Shown one piece after another: positions 1 through 10,960 of a stretch of DNA of 64,000 bases (the first letter of the stretch is position 1; every line of letters begins with the position of its first letter). The stretch lies in the NCBI GenBank assembly GCA_964059195.1, contig CAXKWD010000008.1, positions 49,766,502-49,830,501 on the forward strand. Direction: 5' to 3'. The stretch is from Ectobius pallidus (taxonomy: Eukaryota > Arthropoda > Insecta > Blattodea > Ectobiidae). A model generated the notes under the pieces. It was given only the letters and a program-made list of their open reading frames with translations, did no database searches and was not told the DNA's origin. Made by a program: the position numbers and the translations under genes.

Positions 1-835
1 ATGTTACAACTTCGCGGCTCGTTTTCCGTAATTTTACTTTTTCATATAAAAAGGTTTTCTCAGCTCCTAATAGACATAGAGGTTTCGAATCTTCAGTACT
101 TCATCATATTAATGCTTTACACATACTGAAACAACAGTTTTGGAATTGAGTAATTTTTAAGCATTTTATACATGAAAATTCATTGAATTTTGATTTTTAA
201 TTCATAAAATGATAAAATTATTATCTCAGCCAGTATTCAGTTTTTATGAAAAACTGTTGTTTCAGTATTAATATAAGGTCTATTTTTATCATAGAAATTT
301 CTAGTGTTTTTAACATATGCCTTTATTTTATATCGTGGTAAAATTCCTAATTCATAACAATAAATTAGTTTACAACATTAATATGTAGCATATGAGAGGA
401 TAATATGTTACCACAGTATAAACTCCAATATCAGATGTAATATTATGATAGATCAGTCAGCTGAATAGGATCATAGATCAGTAAAATCAGCATGTATGGA
501 TGGCGCAGTATCCTGTTATAGAACTTGAAAAACAATAAGCATATTATATTAACCACAAAGCTTGTGGTGTATTATAGGAAAAATCGAATGTACAGAGTAC
601 CCCACAAGGAATAAAAACAGAAGGTGTATGAGAAATGTATAGGATTTCCAAGCTTTAAAAATGTATAGGAAAACATTAAAGATTGAATCTGATTAATATT
701 TTATTGTAGTACAAAGCATATAAATTATAAATGATGTAACATAAATCATATAATGTATCACAAATCATATATACATAAAATACAAATATGTAAGAAATAT
801 ATATGTACATTATTTTTTACATATTTCAGTGGAGG
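1..835. other. AT-rich stretch without a recognisable gene
   Basis: No reading frame resembles a known protein and no paired repeat or terminal structure was found. The sequence is AT-rich with short A and T runs, as in the other unassigned parts of the window. Confidence 0.5.
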
Positions 836-1187
836 TTCTTCCTTTCCAGTTCTTTTAGGTTTGGTCTCCGTCTTGTTCTCGGTATAGTTCTTCGTCTTGA
901 TCTTGTTCTTATTCTTATGCTTGTTCTTGTTCTCGATCTTGTTGTCGTTCTTGTTCTCGGTCTCGTTCTCGGTCTTGTTCTCGTTCTTGTCCTCGGTCTC
1001 GGTCTCGCTCTCGATCTAGTTCTCTGTCTTTTTCTCGGTCTTGTTCTCGTTCTCGGTCTTGTACTCGGACTTGTTCTCGTTCTTGTTCCCGGTCTTGTTC
1101 TCGTTCTTGTTCTCGGTCTCGATCTCGTTTTAGTTCTCGTTTTCGTTCTTGTTCTTGTTCTTTGTCTCAGCGACAGCAATATAATAG
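836..1187. repeat. Pyrimidine-rich minisatellite (YTYGKT-type hexamers), copy 1
   Basis: About 350 bases are built almost only of variants of CTTGTT, CTCGTT and CTCGGT. The period is a multiple of three, so it stays open on both strands and yields artificial proteins: Leu/Val/Gly-rich on the plus strand and Arg/Thr-rich on the minus strand. The same kind of array sits at 21625-21897 next to a shared unique sequence, so it is the head of a dispersed repeat. I do not regard either open frame as a gene. Confidence 0.85.
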
Positions 1188-1944
1188 TAATACAACCTTC
1201 TACGTTAACAAACATCTTTTTAAAATACCAAAGTGTATGAAACATACAAAGAACAAAAGTTAAGTAAGAATAGCTTTAATAACTATCTACACTGAACATG
1301 AAGTATAACAGTTGATAAAGAAGAACTTCATAGAAATTGCAATGCTTTATTAGGTATGTTGTGGCGCCAGCAATACATCAGTGTCTGTCTAATACAAGAA
1401 ATTGTAATTTAATCCTTAATGAGATCTGATACTTGTTATTTATATAAATAAATAGAATAATGATGTGTACACCTAAATAAATACAAGTGGGATAGAACAT
1501 AGAAAGATAGCTGAGTGAAGAAAAATGTAAAATAACGTTAGAGCTATTATCGCTGTAGACGTACAGTGGTTCTATACCAATCCTGTACGGATTTTTCTGA
1601 AGAAAATCGTCAAAACGGTGTGTACTGACGATTGTGAGGACTTCTGAAGATTCATATGTATAAAGAAATGGAAGTTCGTACTTGAAAAACCGCTGTGCTC
1701 ACAACTTTGACCATAATATTGCCACCTAATACCGAAATAAAATAGGGGAAAGGAGCAGCTGTTGGGTAGTAGGACATGTCCCTTTAACGCTATAAAGCCC
1801 GAATGTAATAATAATAGTAATAGTAATAATAATATTATTATAATAATTGTTTCAATCGTCAGCTTGGATGCTAACAATGTGATCGGTGAGTTAATGTTAT
1901 ATATATATGCCAGCTTGAAGATGACAAGTTCAAACCTGGATAAA
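1188..1944. repeat. Dispersed repeat family A, copy 1 (body)
   Basis: This block matches 21898-22640 plus 23609-23642 base for base over long stretches, with scattered substitutions and small indels. Shared landmarks are the CAGCAATATAATAGTAATAC-like start, a GGTATGTTGTGGCGCC core, an (AAT)n-like tract near 1808 and the end GATGACAAGTTCAAACCT. Together with the minisatellite the unit is about 1.1 kb. No terminal inverted repeats or coding capacity were seen, so the class is unknown; a non-autonomous element with a minisatellite head is the simplest reading. Confidence 0.75.
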
Positions 1945-2092
1945 GAAGGAAATAGATAGCAGAACTAGATTTAAAGAATCCTTTTCCTAAGGTTTCTTAG
2001 TAGATGTTATAATGAGACGAAGTGAATAATTGTCTTCGTCACAGAAGCCTCGTAAGTAGAACTGAAGTAGAAATGGAATATATAGGACGAAC

Positions 2093-3546
2093 CAGTGGCG
2101 GCCTCTGATCATGTTGCAGTGTTGCGCAACGACCAGTTTTTAATGTAAAGAATATATAGATTTTTTTATTATAGTACTGCATATGGCTACTATTAAACTA
2201 CTTCGAAATCGTCTTTGTGATAGGTTCTTATCGACTGAAAACATGCTACACCTGATATTTGACAATTTTAAGTCATTTAAACGTGTAAATGCGCGGAGGT
2301 CGTCGCATTAGAAAAGCCACGACTTGCTGCCTCATCTTGCCGGCTAGTAACGGGTGCGAGAGGTTTGACTTGGTGGTATCCCGCCCGGGGTTTAGAGGTT
2401 TTCGTCGTCGCTTTCAGTCTGCTAACAAGGCGTGATTCTTGTCTTCACCGCTAGAGCACGTCGAGTCGGCTGCTGTCTGCAAGCAAGTTAGGGCGCGAGC
2501 TATCAACTATGAAGTCCCTCACAGAGATGCTAATTGCCAATGTAGTCACTTTGTGGCGAAACCTATATTGCTATTTTCATCTATCTATTAGACACTAAAC
2601 TAAACTCCCTGGCTCTACATCCCTAGAGGGACTAGGCCTACTATCAGACATCCTACTTCTCAATCAAGTATCTCCTCAATTTGTATCAGGAGGCTTAGTA
2701 CACCCCATTCCAGACCTCCCTACTTCAGAAAAATTCGATCAAGTACCGGGGAACGAACCCAACCTAATGTTTACCCACTTACCCATGAGCTAGAAACATG
2801 AAATTTGGCAGCTTTTAGCCTACAACCGATGGAAAATTCCAAAAAGTTCAAAATTTTATTTTTTTACCCTCCAAAAAGAAACTTCGAAAATCTTTACAGG
2901 CATTAATGTTGACCCACTTCCACATGAGCAGGAAATATGAAATTTGACAGACTTATAGCTTTTAGCGTGTAACCGACGAGAAAATTCCAGAATGTTCTAA
3001 ATTTTAAATGTTTACCCCAGAAAATTCTTAAAGTCGTTCCACAGTTTTTTTAAGGTTTAGTATGGCTAAGTAGTTATTATGGGCTACGGCAGTCTAAATG
3101 CAATTAATGTATCTCTTCTATAAAGTGTCAGTTAAAAAAAAAAAAACAAACAAAAAAACAAACAAAAAACTTTTTCTTAGAACCACACAGAGAGGCAGAG
3201 CCCCACTGGGAGTTTGAAGGCTTAGCTCCGAACGAGCAAAGCGACTATTTATATATTATCAGGTTATGTATTTAATTCCTGTAAAACCACCCCCCCCCCA
3301 TGACTGAGTGGTTATATTGCTCGCCTTCCACCGCTGGGACCCGGGATCGAATCTTGGTGGATCCATGTGGAATTTGTGGTGGACAAAATGGGGTCGGGCA
3401 GGGTTTCTCGGGGTACTTCTGTTTCCCATACCACATATTCCATCAGAGCTCTATTCATCATACTCTGGTCATTGGTTGCAATAAAAGAATTATAATTCCC
3501 GTAAAATAGTGCAACACCCTGTTCCTACACCCACGATCCGCCACTG
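2093..3546. mobile_element. Non-autonomous hAT transposon with 8-bp TSD
   Basis: The element begins CAGTGGCGG and ends CCGCCACTG, a 9-bp perfect terminal inverted repeat of the hAT type. It is flanked on both sides by GGACGAAC (2085-2092 and 3547-3554), an exact 8-bp target duplication as hAT transposases make. It is 1454 bp long and carries no transposase reading frame. Inside are two related segments near 2770-2860 and 2905-3000, an A-rich tract near 3135, and a tRNA-derived SINE near its right end. The terminal sequence resembles that of the larger hAT at 6019-7975, which may be a related source family. Confidence 0.85.
3298..3490 (+). mobile_element. tRNA-derived SINE inside the hAT element
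   Basis: A tRNA-like head reads GACTGAGTGGTTATATTGCT (A-box region) followed by GGGATCGAATCTT (B-box region) at about 3340-3352. Behind it comes a non-tRNA body with GTGGTGGACAAAATGGGGTC. A run of C precedes the head. The cloverleaf is not intact, so this is not a tRNA gene. The body differs from that of the SINE at 47.8 kb, so it is a different SINE family. Confidence 0.55.
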
Positions 3547-3554
3547 GGACGAAC

Positions 3555-6010
3555 ATAACCGAAAAAGTAAAATGTACAGTATTAAAGTGAAGATTAACGG
3601 ATGCTAAGACTTTGAATTTAAAATTTAAAACAATATTACAATTAACTAATATTACAACTGGTATAAACGCTTAGATGCTCCGTAAATTACAATAAAGATC
3701 CAGTAAAATTTGTTACGTGTGTCAAGTGCGTACATATCGACCGCTATGATGATTGTAGTAGTTATCGATTTTCGTTTCAAGAGAACAATGTATATTGAAG
3801 CAAAATGCACTCTCGTGTGCACAGCCAGAAATAACTGTATAGAAATGCTTTATGTTAGTTATTTTATTCGCACTCTAAATACATGACTATTTTTACTTTA
3901 TACACAATACATTTTAAAATTCTTGTGACTTGTCCTCAACGTCTCTACACCACAATTGTAGTCGCGTTTTGTTTAGCAACTCCTCAGTCACCTGACTACC
4001 ACTAAGATGTCTCCACGCGTCTGATGACCTTAACACTTCCGGTCACGGTTGTGACGTTTACCTTCAAAAAAAGATAAACAATTGAATCATGATAGTCTTG
4101 TGCAAATGTTATATAAAATCTAAAATCGAAATTTTAAATATAAATGTAAGTCTTTTATCAATTCCAAAAATCAATTTAAAAAATCGAATAGTAAAGGTTA
4201 AATGGGATATAAAAAAATGATAAATTCTAAATATACAATTTAAAACCTCCAGCCTTCCACACAGTTCCGATTGGAAAGGCGTTATGCCACATTGTAAGCA
4301 TTTGTAAATATATGATGAATAAGAACAACATATTTCCTTCGTTTCCAAACGAGACAAAGCTCTTTGCCTATTATGTTAAAAAGTGCTGTGTTTCCACAAA
4401 GACAATTTACAAAGGCATTATTTCACCAACCACGAAGGACACAGTTATATTACAGGTACGAATATTTATACACACACCGTACACCGAATATATATACGTA
4501 TATATATATAATACGAATGAGAACAGTGAACTTAATAAATATATTCCATTATTAAAAAATTTAAAGGCCAATTCTTATAAAAACTACTTGCGATTTTAAA
4601 AACCTGGGAACTGATTTTGACCTTTTTGTAAATCCTATGCATGTTGAACCTACAATGATAAGATTGGATTTGCAGCTATAATTAATATCCATGTAAAACG
4701 ATAGTTTTTGAAACATATGAGCCATGGTAAATATAGTGTTGATATGTTTAAACAATTATCAGTTAATAAACACATGCAATTAAGATTTTTTGCACTTATT
4801 TCTGTGAGCAAAATTTTTCACAAATAAAATATGCAAAGTCCATACAGGTCTTGTTTGACTGACGAACATTTGTTGGCACAGCTGAAAATAGCATTGTCGG
4901 AGGTAACCCCTGAGTTTAATGAAATAATAGCATTTATGTAAAAGAATATTTAAAATACAATATTTTTTGTATTATTTGTTTATTGTAGGGTATATTACAA
5001 AGTGAAATTAGTGATTTCCTAAGAATGAGCAACCGCCTCTGCACTTGTTGTCTGATTGTGTTTCCACCTACCGGTTCATTTCAATAATAATAATAAAAAG
5101 AGTGATCCAATGGTCCAATATATTCTACAAATTTGGAACTATTTTGTAACACCCAACTCTTAGAAGGTCTATGCACATCCTTTTTTATTTATTTATTTTT
5201 TATTTATAGTAAAATTATTTTATTTTCCAGAAATCTTAATAACCTGGTGAAGAGAAATATTGCAAGCTTACAGAAAGCCATTCAGTTTGGGATGTATATC
5301 AAGGTCAGGTTTGTTTGCATTCCTAACTTAAGCAACCATTTGGTCATCTCGGAATATACAGGCAAATAAAATAACCAAACATAACACTGTCTTCTGTCAC
5401 TGCAGAACTAACAAAAAGAATATTCCCTTACTGAAGGCTTTATATTTTATGGTTGCCTTTGCATCTAAAAAAATGTAAAAGAAAAGAAAACATTTTCCTC
5501 ACCCTTTTCATGCCCTTTAACTTACAGAAGAAGCCAGGTTATCATATAACAGTTGCGCTATTATAGTAAACAAGACAGTTCGACAGGCCAACTGCCAAAC
5601 AATTTTGTCACATGACAACAGGCCAATTGCCAAAAAAACTTAAGTTCTATGCGACAGTATTATGAGAAGGATCAGTACATGCTGGATCACTGAAATCTGT
5701 AGTTACTAAAAAGTGCATGCAGTAACAACAAAAAATAGAAAATGATAATCTAAATAAAAATTTAATTTTAGGTAGATAGATATGCAGGAGTTATATCAAA
5801 AATAGTTGGCAAAAAAACAGGATTTTAATTTTGCTTCTTCATACACGAAAACCCTTTTCTCACCTTTGGAATCAGTATAGGGAACTTCATGTTGGGTGCA
5901 TTCCGACTCGAAATGTTTAATGTACCGGTACATTAAACTACAGGCTGAGGGAATCCAGTCCTTTCTAGGAATACTTTTCATTCATTGTTTGTGTAATTTT
6001 TGTTCTTTCT
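3555..6010. other. Intergenic AT-rich sequence
   Basis: No convincing gene. Short open frames near 4312-4599 and 5133-5369 are Lys/Ile/Phe-rich, as expected of AT-rich noncoding DNA. A minus-strand frame at 5796-5981 has a faint THAP-like pattern and is listed among the rejected items. Confidence 0.5.
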
Positions 6011-6018
6011 GTGCTGGC

Positions 6019-7975
6019 CAGGCGCGGTTCTAGCTATAGGTCACAGGGTCACGTGCCCCCCACCCCCATCCATTTTGAATATAAACTGTACTGCATTTGT
6101 AGCAACTAATAAAATAACGTAACATCTATGCCAAACTTCGCGCTTTTGATTTGCTTGTCAAGTTTAGCAACATAGCATGGGTCGAATTTCGTTCGTGACC
6201 AGCCGTCTCTCATCCCCTTAATATTTTCCCGTTCTAAGCTGACGGATTGCAGGGAGGGGTTGTGGCTTGTTTAGTTTGTACAGGGTCACAGTATTTTTGC
6301 GACTTCACACGAATTGGCGCTGTATGCACTCTTGAATGCATAATTGGATTCATATCCGCTAGATGGAGAGGTATGCACTATTCTTACTCTATAGTTGAGA
6401 ACATATTTACGTATTGAGAGGACAGAATATAGCCAGGGTATCCCCCTCAGGGTATCACAATACCCTGTTACCATGTTAATATTATGAACTTCAATTTTGC
6501 TTTCTCTATGTATGTATGTATGTTGTTGCTATTGGCAACACTGTTTTTAAGGACTAGGTGTAGTCAAATACTCTCAATAAGAATACCGCCCACTCTACTC
6601 TATTCCCTTTGTTCAAACTGTCCACTAGCACAGAGGTGCCATCTGTTGAGTGGGAATGGGCAGCAGTCTCAGAAGCTACTTAATGAACCTATATAGCTGC
6701 AGAAATAAATTTGTTTTTCAAAGTCCTGATGACACAGTAACTTATTTTTGTGCTTGATAATGCAGGAATTAGGTCGGGAAATAACACAATTTACACTACC
6801 GCTAAACTAACTTAATTAAATGACGATAACGCTAATTTTTTAAGTAAAACTTCTTTAGCCGCGGTAGGGGTAAATCGAGAGCTTGTGTAACGCTCAAAAT
6901 CGTCACGAAATTAGTGAGGTGTGACGGAACGGACTTGAGAGTATTTGGTGTAGTCTCATGACAAGCTCTTGTAATGGCGGTAGTTAGTAGCAGACCATTG
7001 TTAGCTATGTATGTGTTTTCAGTTAACAGTCTGCCGTTCATCAGTTCAGTCGTAACATTTTTCTAATAAATATTCAAGTTCTAACAATAACATCTTACCC
7101 GAAAAACCTGTCCAGTTGGGAAGGGCTAGTGCAAGAAAGCTGTTTTCCTACCCCCTTCCGCATCTCAAGTAGGCTAAAGCCGGAAGTTTTCTCATGTTGA
7201 GTGTTAGTGCGTGCTTCTGAATTTTTCCTTAGTTAGTAAAGTATTTTTTATATAGTGATAGTGAAATGAATGAGATAAGATGCTTACAAAATAAAATTCT
7301 AAATTTCGAGGAGCGGTTATTAGCCAAAGAATTAGACGGCCTTGAAGCTAGAACAGAGCTTACGATAAATCTAACATATGAAGACAAAACAGAGTGTACA
7401 AGAGGGATTTCAATAAAAATGTACCATATATAAAATGTGGAAGTGGATGTGCGGGTGTCCGAAAACTAATGCAATATTCTGTATTTCGCATATTCTATTC
7501 GGTGGAGAAGATGCATGGACTAAAAACTGGTGAACATTTGCTCGATAGATGTAAGAAGCACAGTTTGTCAAAACGCCATTTAGGCAATGAAAAGAGTCTC
7601 GCTGTCTTAGGGAAGGCTGATATCAGGGTGCAACTTGATGATGGGTATAGAACATATGTCCGTAAGCATAATGATCTTGTTGACAAAAACATATATTTCG
7701 TCACGCATTCTTGATACCATTAAATTTTGCGGGGAATTTGAATTGACCTTGCGTGGGCATAATGAGACAGCGAGTTCTGATAACCCAGGTGTTTTCGAAG
7801 GTCTCATGAACTAAACCGTGACACTTGGCAATATCCTGAAGAATAGTAATGTTATACAAAAAAATGAAACAGAAAGGTAAGTTTTAGCTTAAGTGTAAGT
7901 TCTGTTTTCCTCCTAACATTTTTGGTTGATATTTGTATGTGACCCACCCCTGTGGAACCTCACGAGCCGCCATTG
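6019..7975 (+). mobile_element. Decayed hAT (Tip100/ZMYM-like) transposon with 8-bp TSD
   Basis: The right end reads CACGAGCCGCCATTG and the left end CAGGCGCGG, an imperfect hAT-type terminal inverted repeat. The perfect 8-bp duplication GTGCTGGC flanks both ends (6011-6018 and 7976-7983). The 1957-bp interior carries the N-terminal half of a transposase on the plus strand (7394-7812), so this is an internally deleted copy of a once autonomous element. The right terminal sequence resembles the end of the hAT remnant at 24467-26230, which encodes the same protein region. Confidence 0.82.
7394..7812 (+). pseudogene. hAT transposase fragment (TTF zinc-finger end plus DUF4371 start)
   Basis: The frame contains HLLDRCKKHSLSKRHLGN, then YVRKHNDLVDKN, and after a frame change at about 7700 a KFCGEFELTLRGHNE segment up to about 7812. 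In insect hAT transposases of the ZMYM-like group these blocks lie in order after the TTF-type zinc finger and lead into the DUF4371 region. The RNase H-like catalytic core and the C-terminal dimerisation domain are absent. At least one frameshift separates the two blocks. The element ends only 160 bases downstream, so the rest was lost by internal deletion. It cannot encode active transposase. Confidence 0.75.
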
Positions 7976-8224
7976 GTGCTGGCTCTTATGCGAGCTTGGC
8001 CCAATTAATTCCTTTTCTGGTCGAGGAGCACGCCACCATCCTCGTTCTAGTGTGAGTGTCTCTGAGACAACACATCCTACTAGAGGGTTGCGAAGCTATG
8101 GTTAAACTGATGTTGCGAGCTGTGGGCAGACTGCCATGACTCACTTGGTGTCCTGTTGCTAGGCCTCCGTTAGGGTATGCAGGCCAGCCCATATACGCCT
8201 TCCCGCGCAAATCGCTGTCTCAGC

Positions 8225-10068
8225 TGGCGAAGCTGCGTGACGTCATCTGGAATACACGAAGCCAAGGTTCTTGGTAGACCATTAGCCACCCTGGGCCTGT
8301 AACGTGGCAAGAATTACAGCAGTCCCTCACTCATAAGAAATTAATGGAAAAAAGATGATTTTTAAACTTTAATATTTAATTACAGGCAGCAACTATCAAG
8401 TGTTCTAACATGCCAACCCAAAGTATAAGAACTATTCCGTTAGGCTGTGTGGTAGAAATTGTAAAAATCGATCGGGTTTGGTTTAAAAACCGTAGTTATT
8501 GAAGCTGTTTTTAGAGGCTAAAATCAAATCTGCAGGCGATGTAAAATTAATTTGAATGTATTGGAGTTTCACGAGACTATAATACAGAACTGTTTCTATT
8601 GTTCTCATTCGAAATAGGCAAGAAATATGATCCACATTCTTAAATTAATTTTAATACTTCATATGTATACACTACTTGCAGGAAAAAATCTATACGGTAC
8701 TAATTAGGCCTATATTAGTTACTAAATTGCCATAAGGTAATGTATCTAGAGCGGTTGGAGAAGTTTGAAAACATAATATTTACTGCAAGTAGTTTATAAA
8801 TAATTAAAACTCAGTTTTTTAAACTGTGCATAGAATGGCTAAGAAATGATGTACACACTCTACATTAAAGTCAATTGATGTTAATTATTTACAGTATTAT
8901 ATTAATAAAGGTAAAGTTTTAGTTAGTGAAGGATTAAGAAAAAATTAAGATTTCCTCCCTACTTCGAATAACAACGATAGAATAGTCTTGTCTCGTTAAA
9001 GTATAATACATTAAGTTAGGTCGACATCATCTGCAGACTCAATTTAAACCTCTGAAAAATCCCTTTAGGCAAGCCTACAGGCTGAGGTAGATTTCGAAGT
9101 GCTTTTGGTTTAATTTATTGTCACTTATTGTTGTTTATTATGTTTTAAATTGATGTTATAGCCAATTTTATTATTTATTTTTTATTTTGCTATGCATTAT
9201 TGTTCTAACGGAGTGTAACTATTATTTTTAACGTTCAAACTCTTTTACATTGGTAATTTTATCCGTAGTCGGTCCTCAAACATTCCTTTCGGCAGGCCTT
9301 CAGGCTGAGGTATATTTTTAAGGATTATTATTTTCAAACATTCAAATCTCGCCTTATATGAGAGCTATCGAGAAACTAGTTGTTGGTTTGTAGAGTACTC
9401 ATCAAGAACTTTTAAAAAAGACGGGGTTTCAAAAATTTCTAATTTCCATCCCCCCTACCTCCACTCGTACCCCCCAAACCCCTGAATCGTTGGTGTCACT
9501 GTGAACTCCATAGGGAGTACTCTAAATTACTCAAACAAAGTTTCCCTCTATACTTCATAGGGGCCGAGATATAAATTTTTCAAAATTTCAACCCCTTCCC
9601 CGACACCCCCCCTTGGGCCAATTTTGTTCATTAACGAACATGTCCGAACTATTGGGCCTAGAAATAACATAATAAAATTTGGTTCAAATATCTTCAATAT
9701 TACGGTCACTAGCGTATAAAGATATATATTACATACATATATAAATTTTTGAACGGGTGGTGGTTAGGTACTTCGGGAGGCATGAAACATAAAGATATGA
9801 AAGAATTTTCCGAAAGTCATGACGTGGTACCGATCCCAATAAGTAGATTTTTCTTCGAAATCTACAAAAAAAATAGCTTCAAAAGATACAATTTTTAAAC
9901 CAAACCGTATAGACTTTTACAATTTCTCCCACATGGCCTAATAGAACAGTTATTATACTTGAGGTTGACATATTACAACACAAGATACTTGCTGCCTATA
10001 ATTAAATATTAATTTTTGGTCTGGGGTGGTGAGGGGTGGTCTGCCAACGTAGTGACGTCACAAGACAA
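8225..10068. repeat. Long inverted repeat (fold-back) beside the P-type gene
   Basis: The left arm (about 8225-8520) and the right arm (about 9865-10068) are reverse complements with moderate divergence. Paired landmarks are AATATTTAATTA followed by AGGCAGCAA, the AGAAATTGTAAAA block, and GGTTTGGTTTAAA. Both arms carry a CRE-like TGACGTCA near their outer end (8238-8245 and 10053-10060). The 1.35-kb loop is AT-rich, with a short direct repeat (about 9062-9100 and 9277-9320) around AGGCTGAGGTA and C-rich patches at 9440-9620. The right arm runs directly into the leader of the THAP exon at 10194, so it may be a terminal structure of that element. Confidence 0.6.
10053..10060. promoter_or_regulatory. 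CRE-like palindrome upstream of the THAP exon
   Basis: A perfect TGACGTCA lies 134 bases before the preferred ATG at 10194 and is repeated in the other arm of the inverted repeat at 8238-8245. In other organisms this octamer is an ATF/CREB site. Its use here as a promoter element is inference; no clear TATA box was seen. Confidence 0.3.
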
Positions 10069-10193
10069 AACCGTGCGACTGAAGAAAGTTTGAAAGCATG
10101 GCCAAGTGGCACCCCCGTGGACACGAAGCAGTCAGCCAGGCTTCACCCTTTGTTGTGCAAGCAAATTCCTTGCAGTTCTTTAAAGTAGTAGCC

Positions 10194-10529
10194 ATGAGCA
10201 AGAGTAGGAACCATTGTCATGTTGCTGAATGTAAAAATGCTTCTTACAAAACTACGGATATAGTTTATCATCGATTTCCAAAAGATGGAGAACTACAGCG
10301 CAAATGGGTGTCACGGTGTAAAAGGGCTGATCCAGTTAATGCTAATAATGCAAGGATTTGTTCAGAACATTTCCTTCCTGATGATTACGAACGGGACTTA
10401 AAAAACGAGCTTCTTGGATTGCCACTGAAAAGAAAATTAAAGGGCGACGCTGTACCGACTCAGAAAATTCCAAACTGGCATGGAGATGTATTCGACGTTG
10501 TGCCAAGTACTAGCAAGGAAAATTCACAG
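10194..10529 (+). CDS. P-element-type transposase, exon 1 with THAP domain
   Basis: The frame is open from 10098, but the ATG at 10194 is preferred because it puts the first zinc-ligand cysteine near the N-terminus, as usual for THAP proteins. The C2CH pattern is visible: two cysteines in CHVAECKN, a tryptophan in QRKWVSRCKR, and ICSEHFLPDDY supplying the last Cys and His. THAP domains bind DNA and direct P-type transposases to their ends. The exon ends in CAG at a good splice donor (GTAATT at 10530); a pyrimidine-rich acceptor lies at 10722, giving a 193-base phase-0 intron. Downstream coding continues with a coiled-coil segment and the catalytic region. Confidence 0.8.
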
Positions 10530-10722
10530 GTAATTACAGATATTCATTCTCTTTAGAAATGCATTTCTAAATAGGTATTATCAGTTTCGAGTGCATTCGT
10601 GCATTGATTTTGTTTATTTTGAATATAAATATTTTATTAATACACTAATTATGATGATGATAATATCTTATAGTAGTAATAATAATGGCTTTTCTAAAAT
10701 ATAATATATTTTCTTTTTATAG

Positions 10723-10960
10723 GCAATATCATCACGAGGACGCCGATGTGAAAACAGGACAGTACGAAAGAGAGCGCTATCTACTATAGAAGTTCGCCAA
10801 AGAAACTTAAGTGTGACCAATCAACCAACACAGAAGTGGTTCCTGACCCAGGCGCTATTGCTAAAGCGGAAATTGAGAGATTGAAAATTGAAATATAAGC
10901 TCTCAGAAAAGAAAACACCGCTTTGAAAAGAAGTAATAAGGTGCTGGAAAAAATCATGTT
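10723..10960 (+). pseudogene. Linker/coiled-coil part of the P-type transposase, with frame lesions
   Basis: After the predicted acceptor the frame begins AISSRGRRCENR. Near 10790 the sense moves to another frame, which encodes a heptad-like stretch (AEIERLKIEI, then ALRKENTALKRSNKVLEKIM), the expected position of the P-transposase leucine zipper. That stretch is broken by a TAA at 10896-10898 and ends at a TGA at 10962. The downstream large frame lies in the third register. So two frame changes and one stop fall within about 170 bases, in an otherwise well preserved gene. A further small intron could remove some of them, but I see no clear splice pair. Confidence 0.6.

Noticed and set aside
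803..1245. Open frames of 139-145 codons on both strands with Leu/Val/Gly or Arg/Thr repeats
   Set aside because: They are products of the six-base minisatellite, which cannot produce stops in any common register; the same happens at 21597-22023.
3298..3490. Possible tRNA gene (A and B boxes)
   Set aside because: The sequence cannot fold into an intact cloverleaf and goes on into a SINE body; the same holds for the head at 47.8 kb.
5796..5981. Minus-strand frame with RKDWIPSA, KHFESEC and a Lys-Leu-Lys end, faintly like a THAP domain
   Set aside because: The N-terminal C2 part is not visible and the C..HF spacing is wrong; with no flanking P-type sequence, chance is as likely as a remnant.
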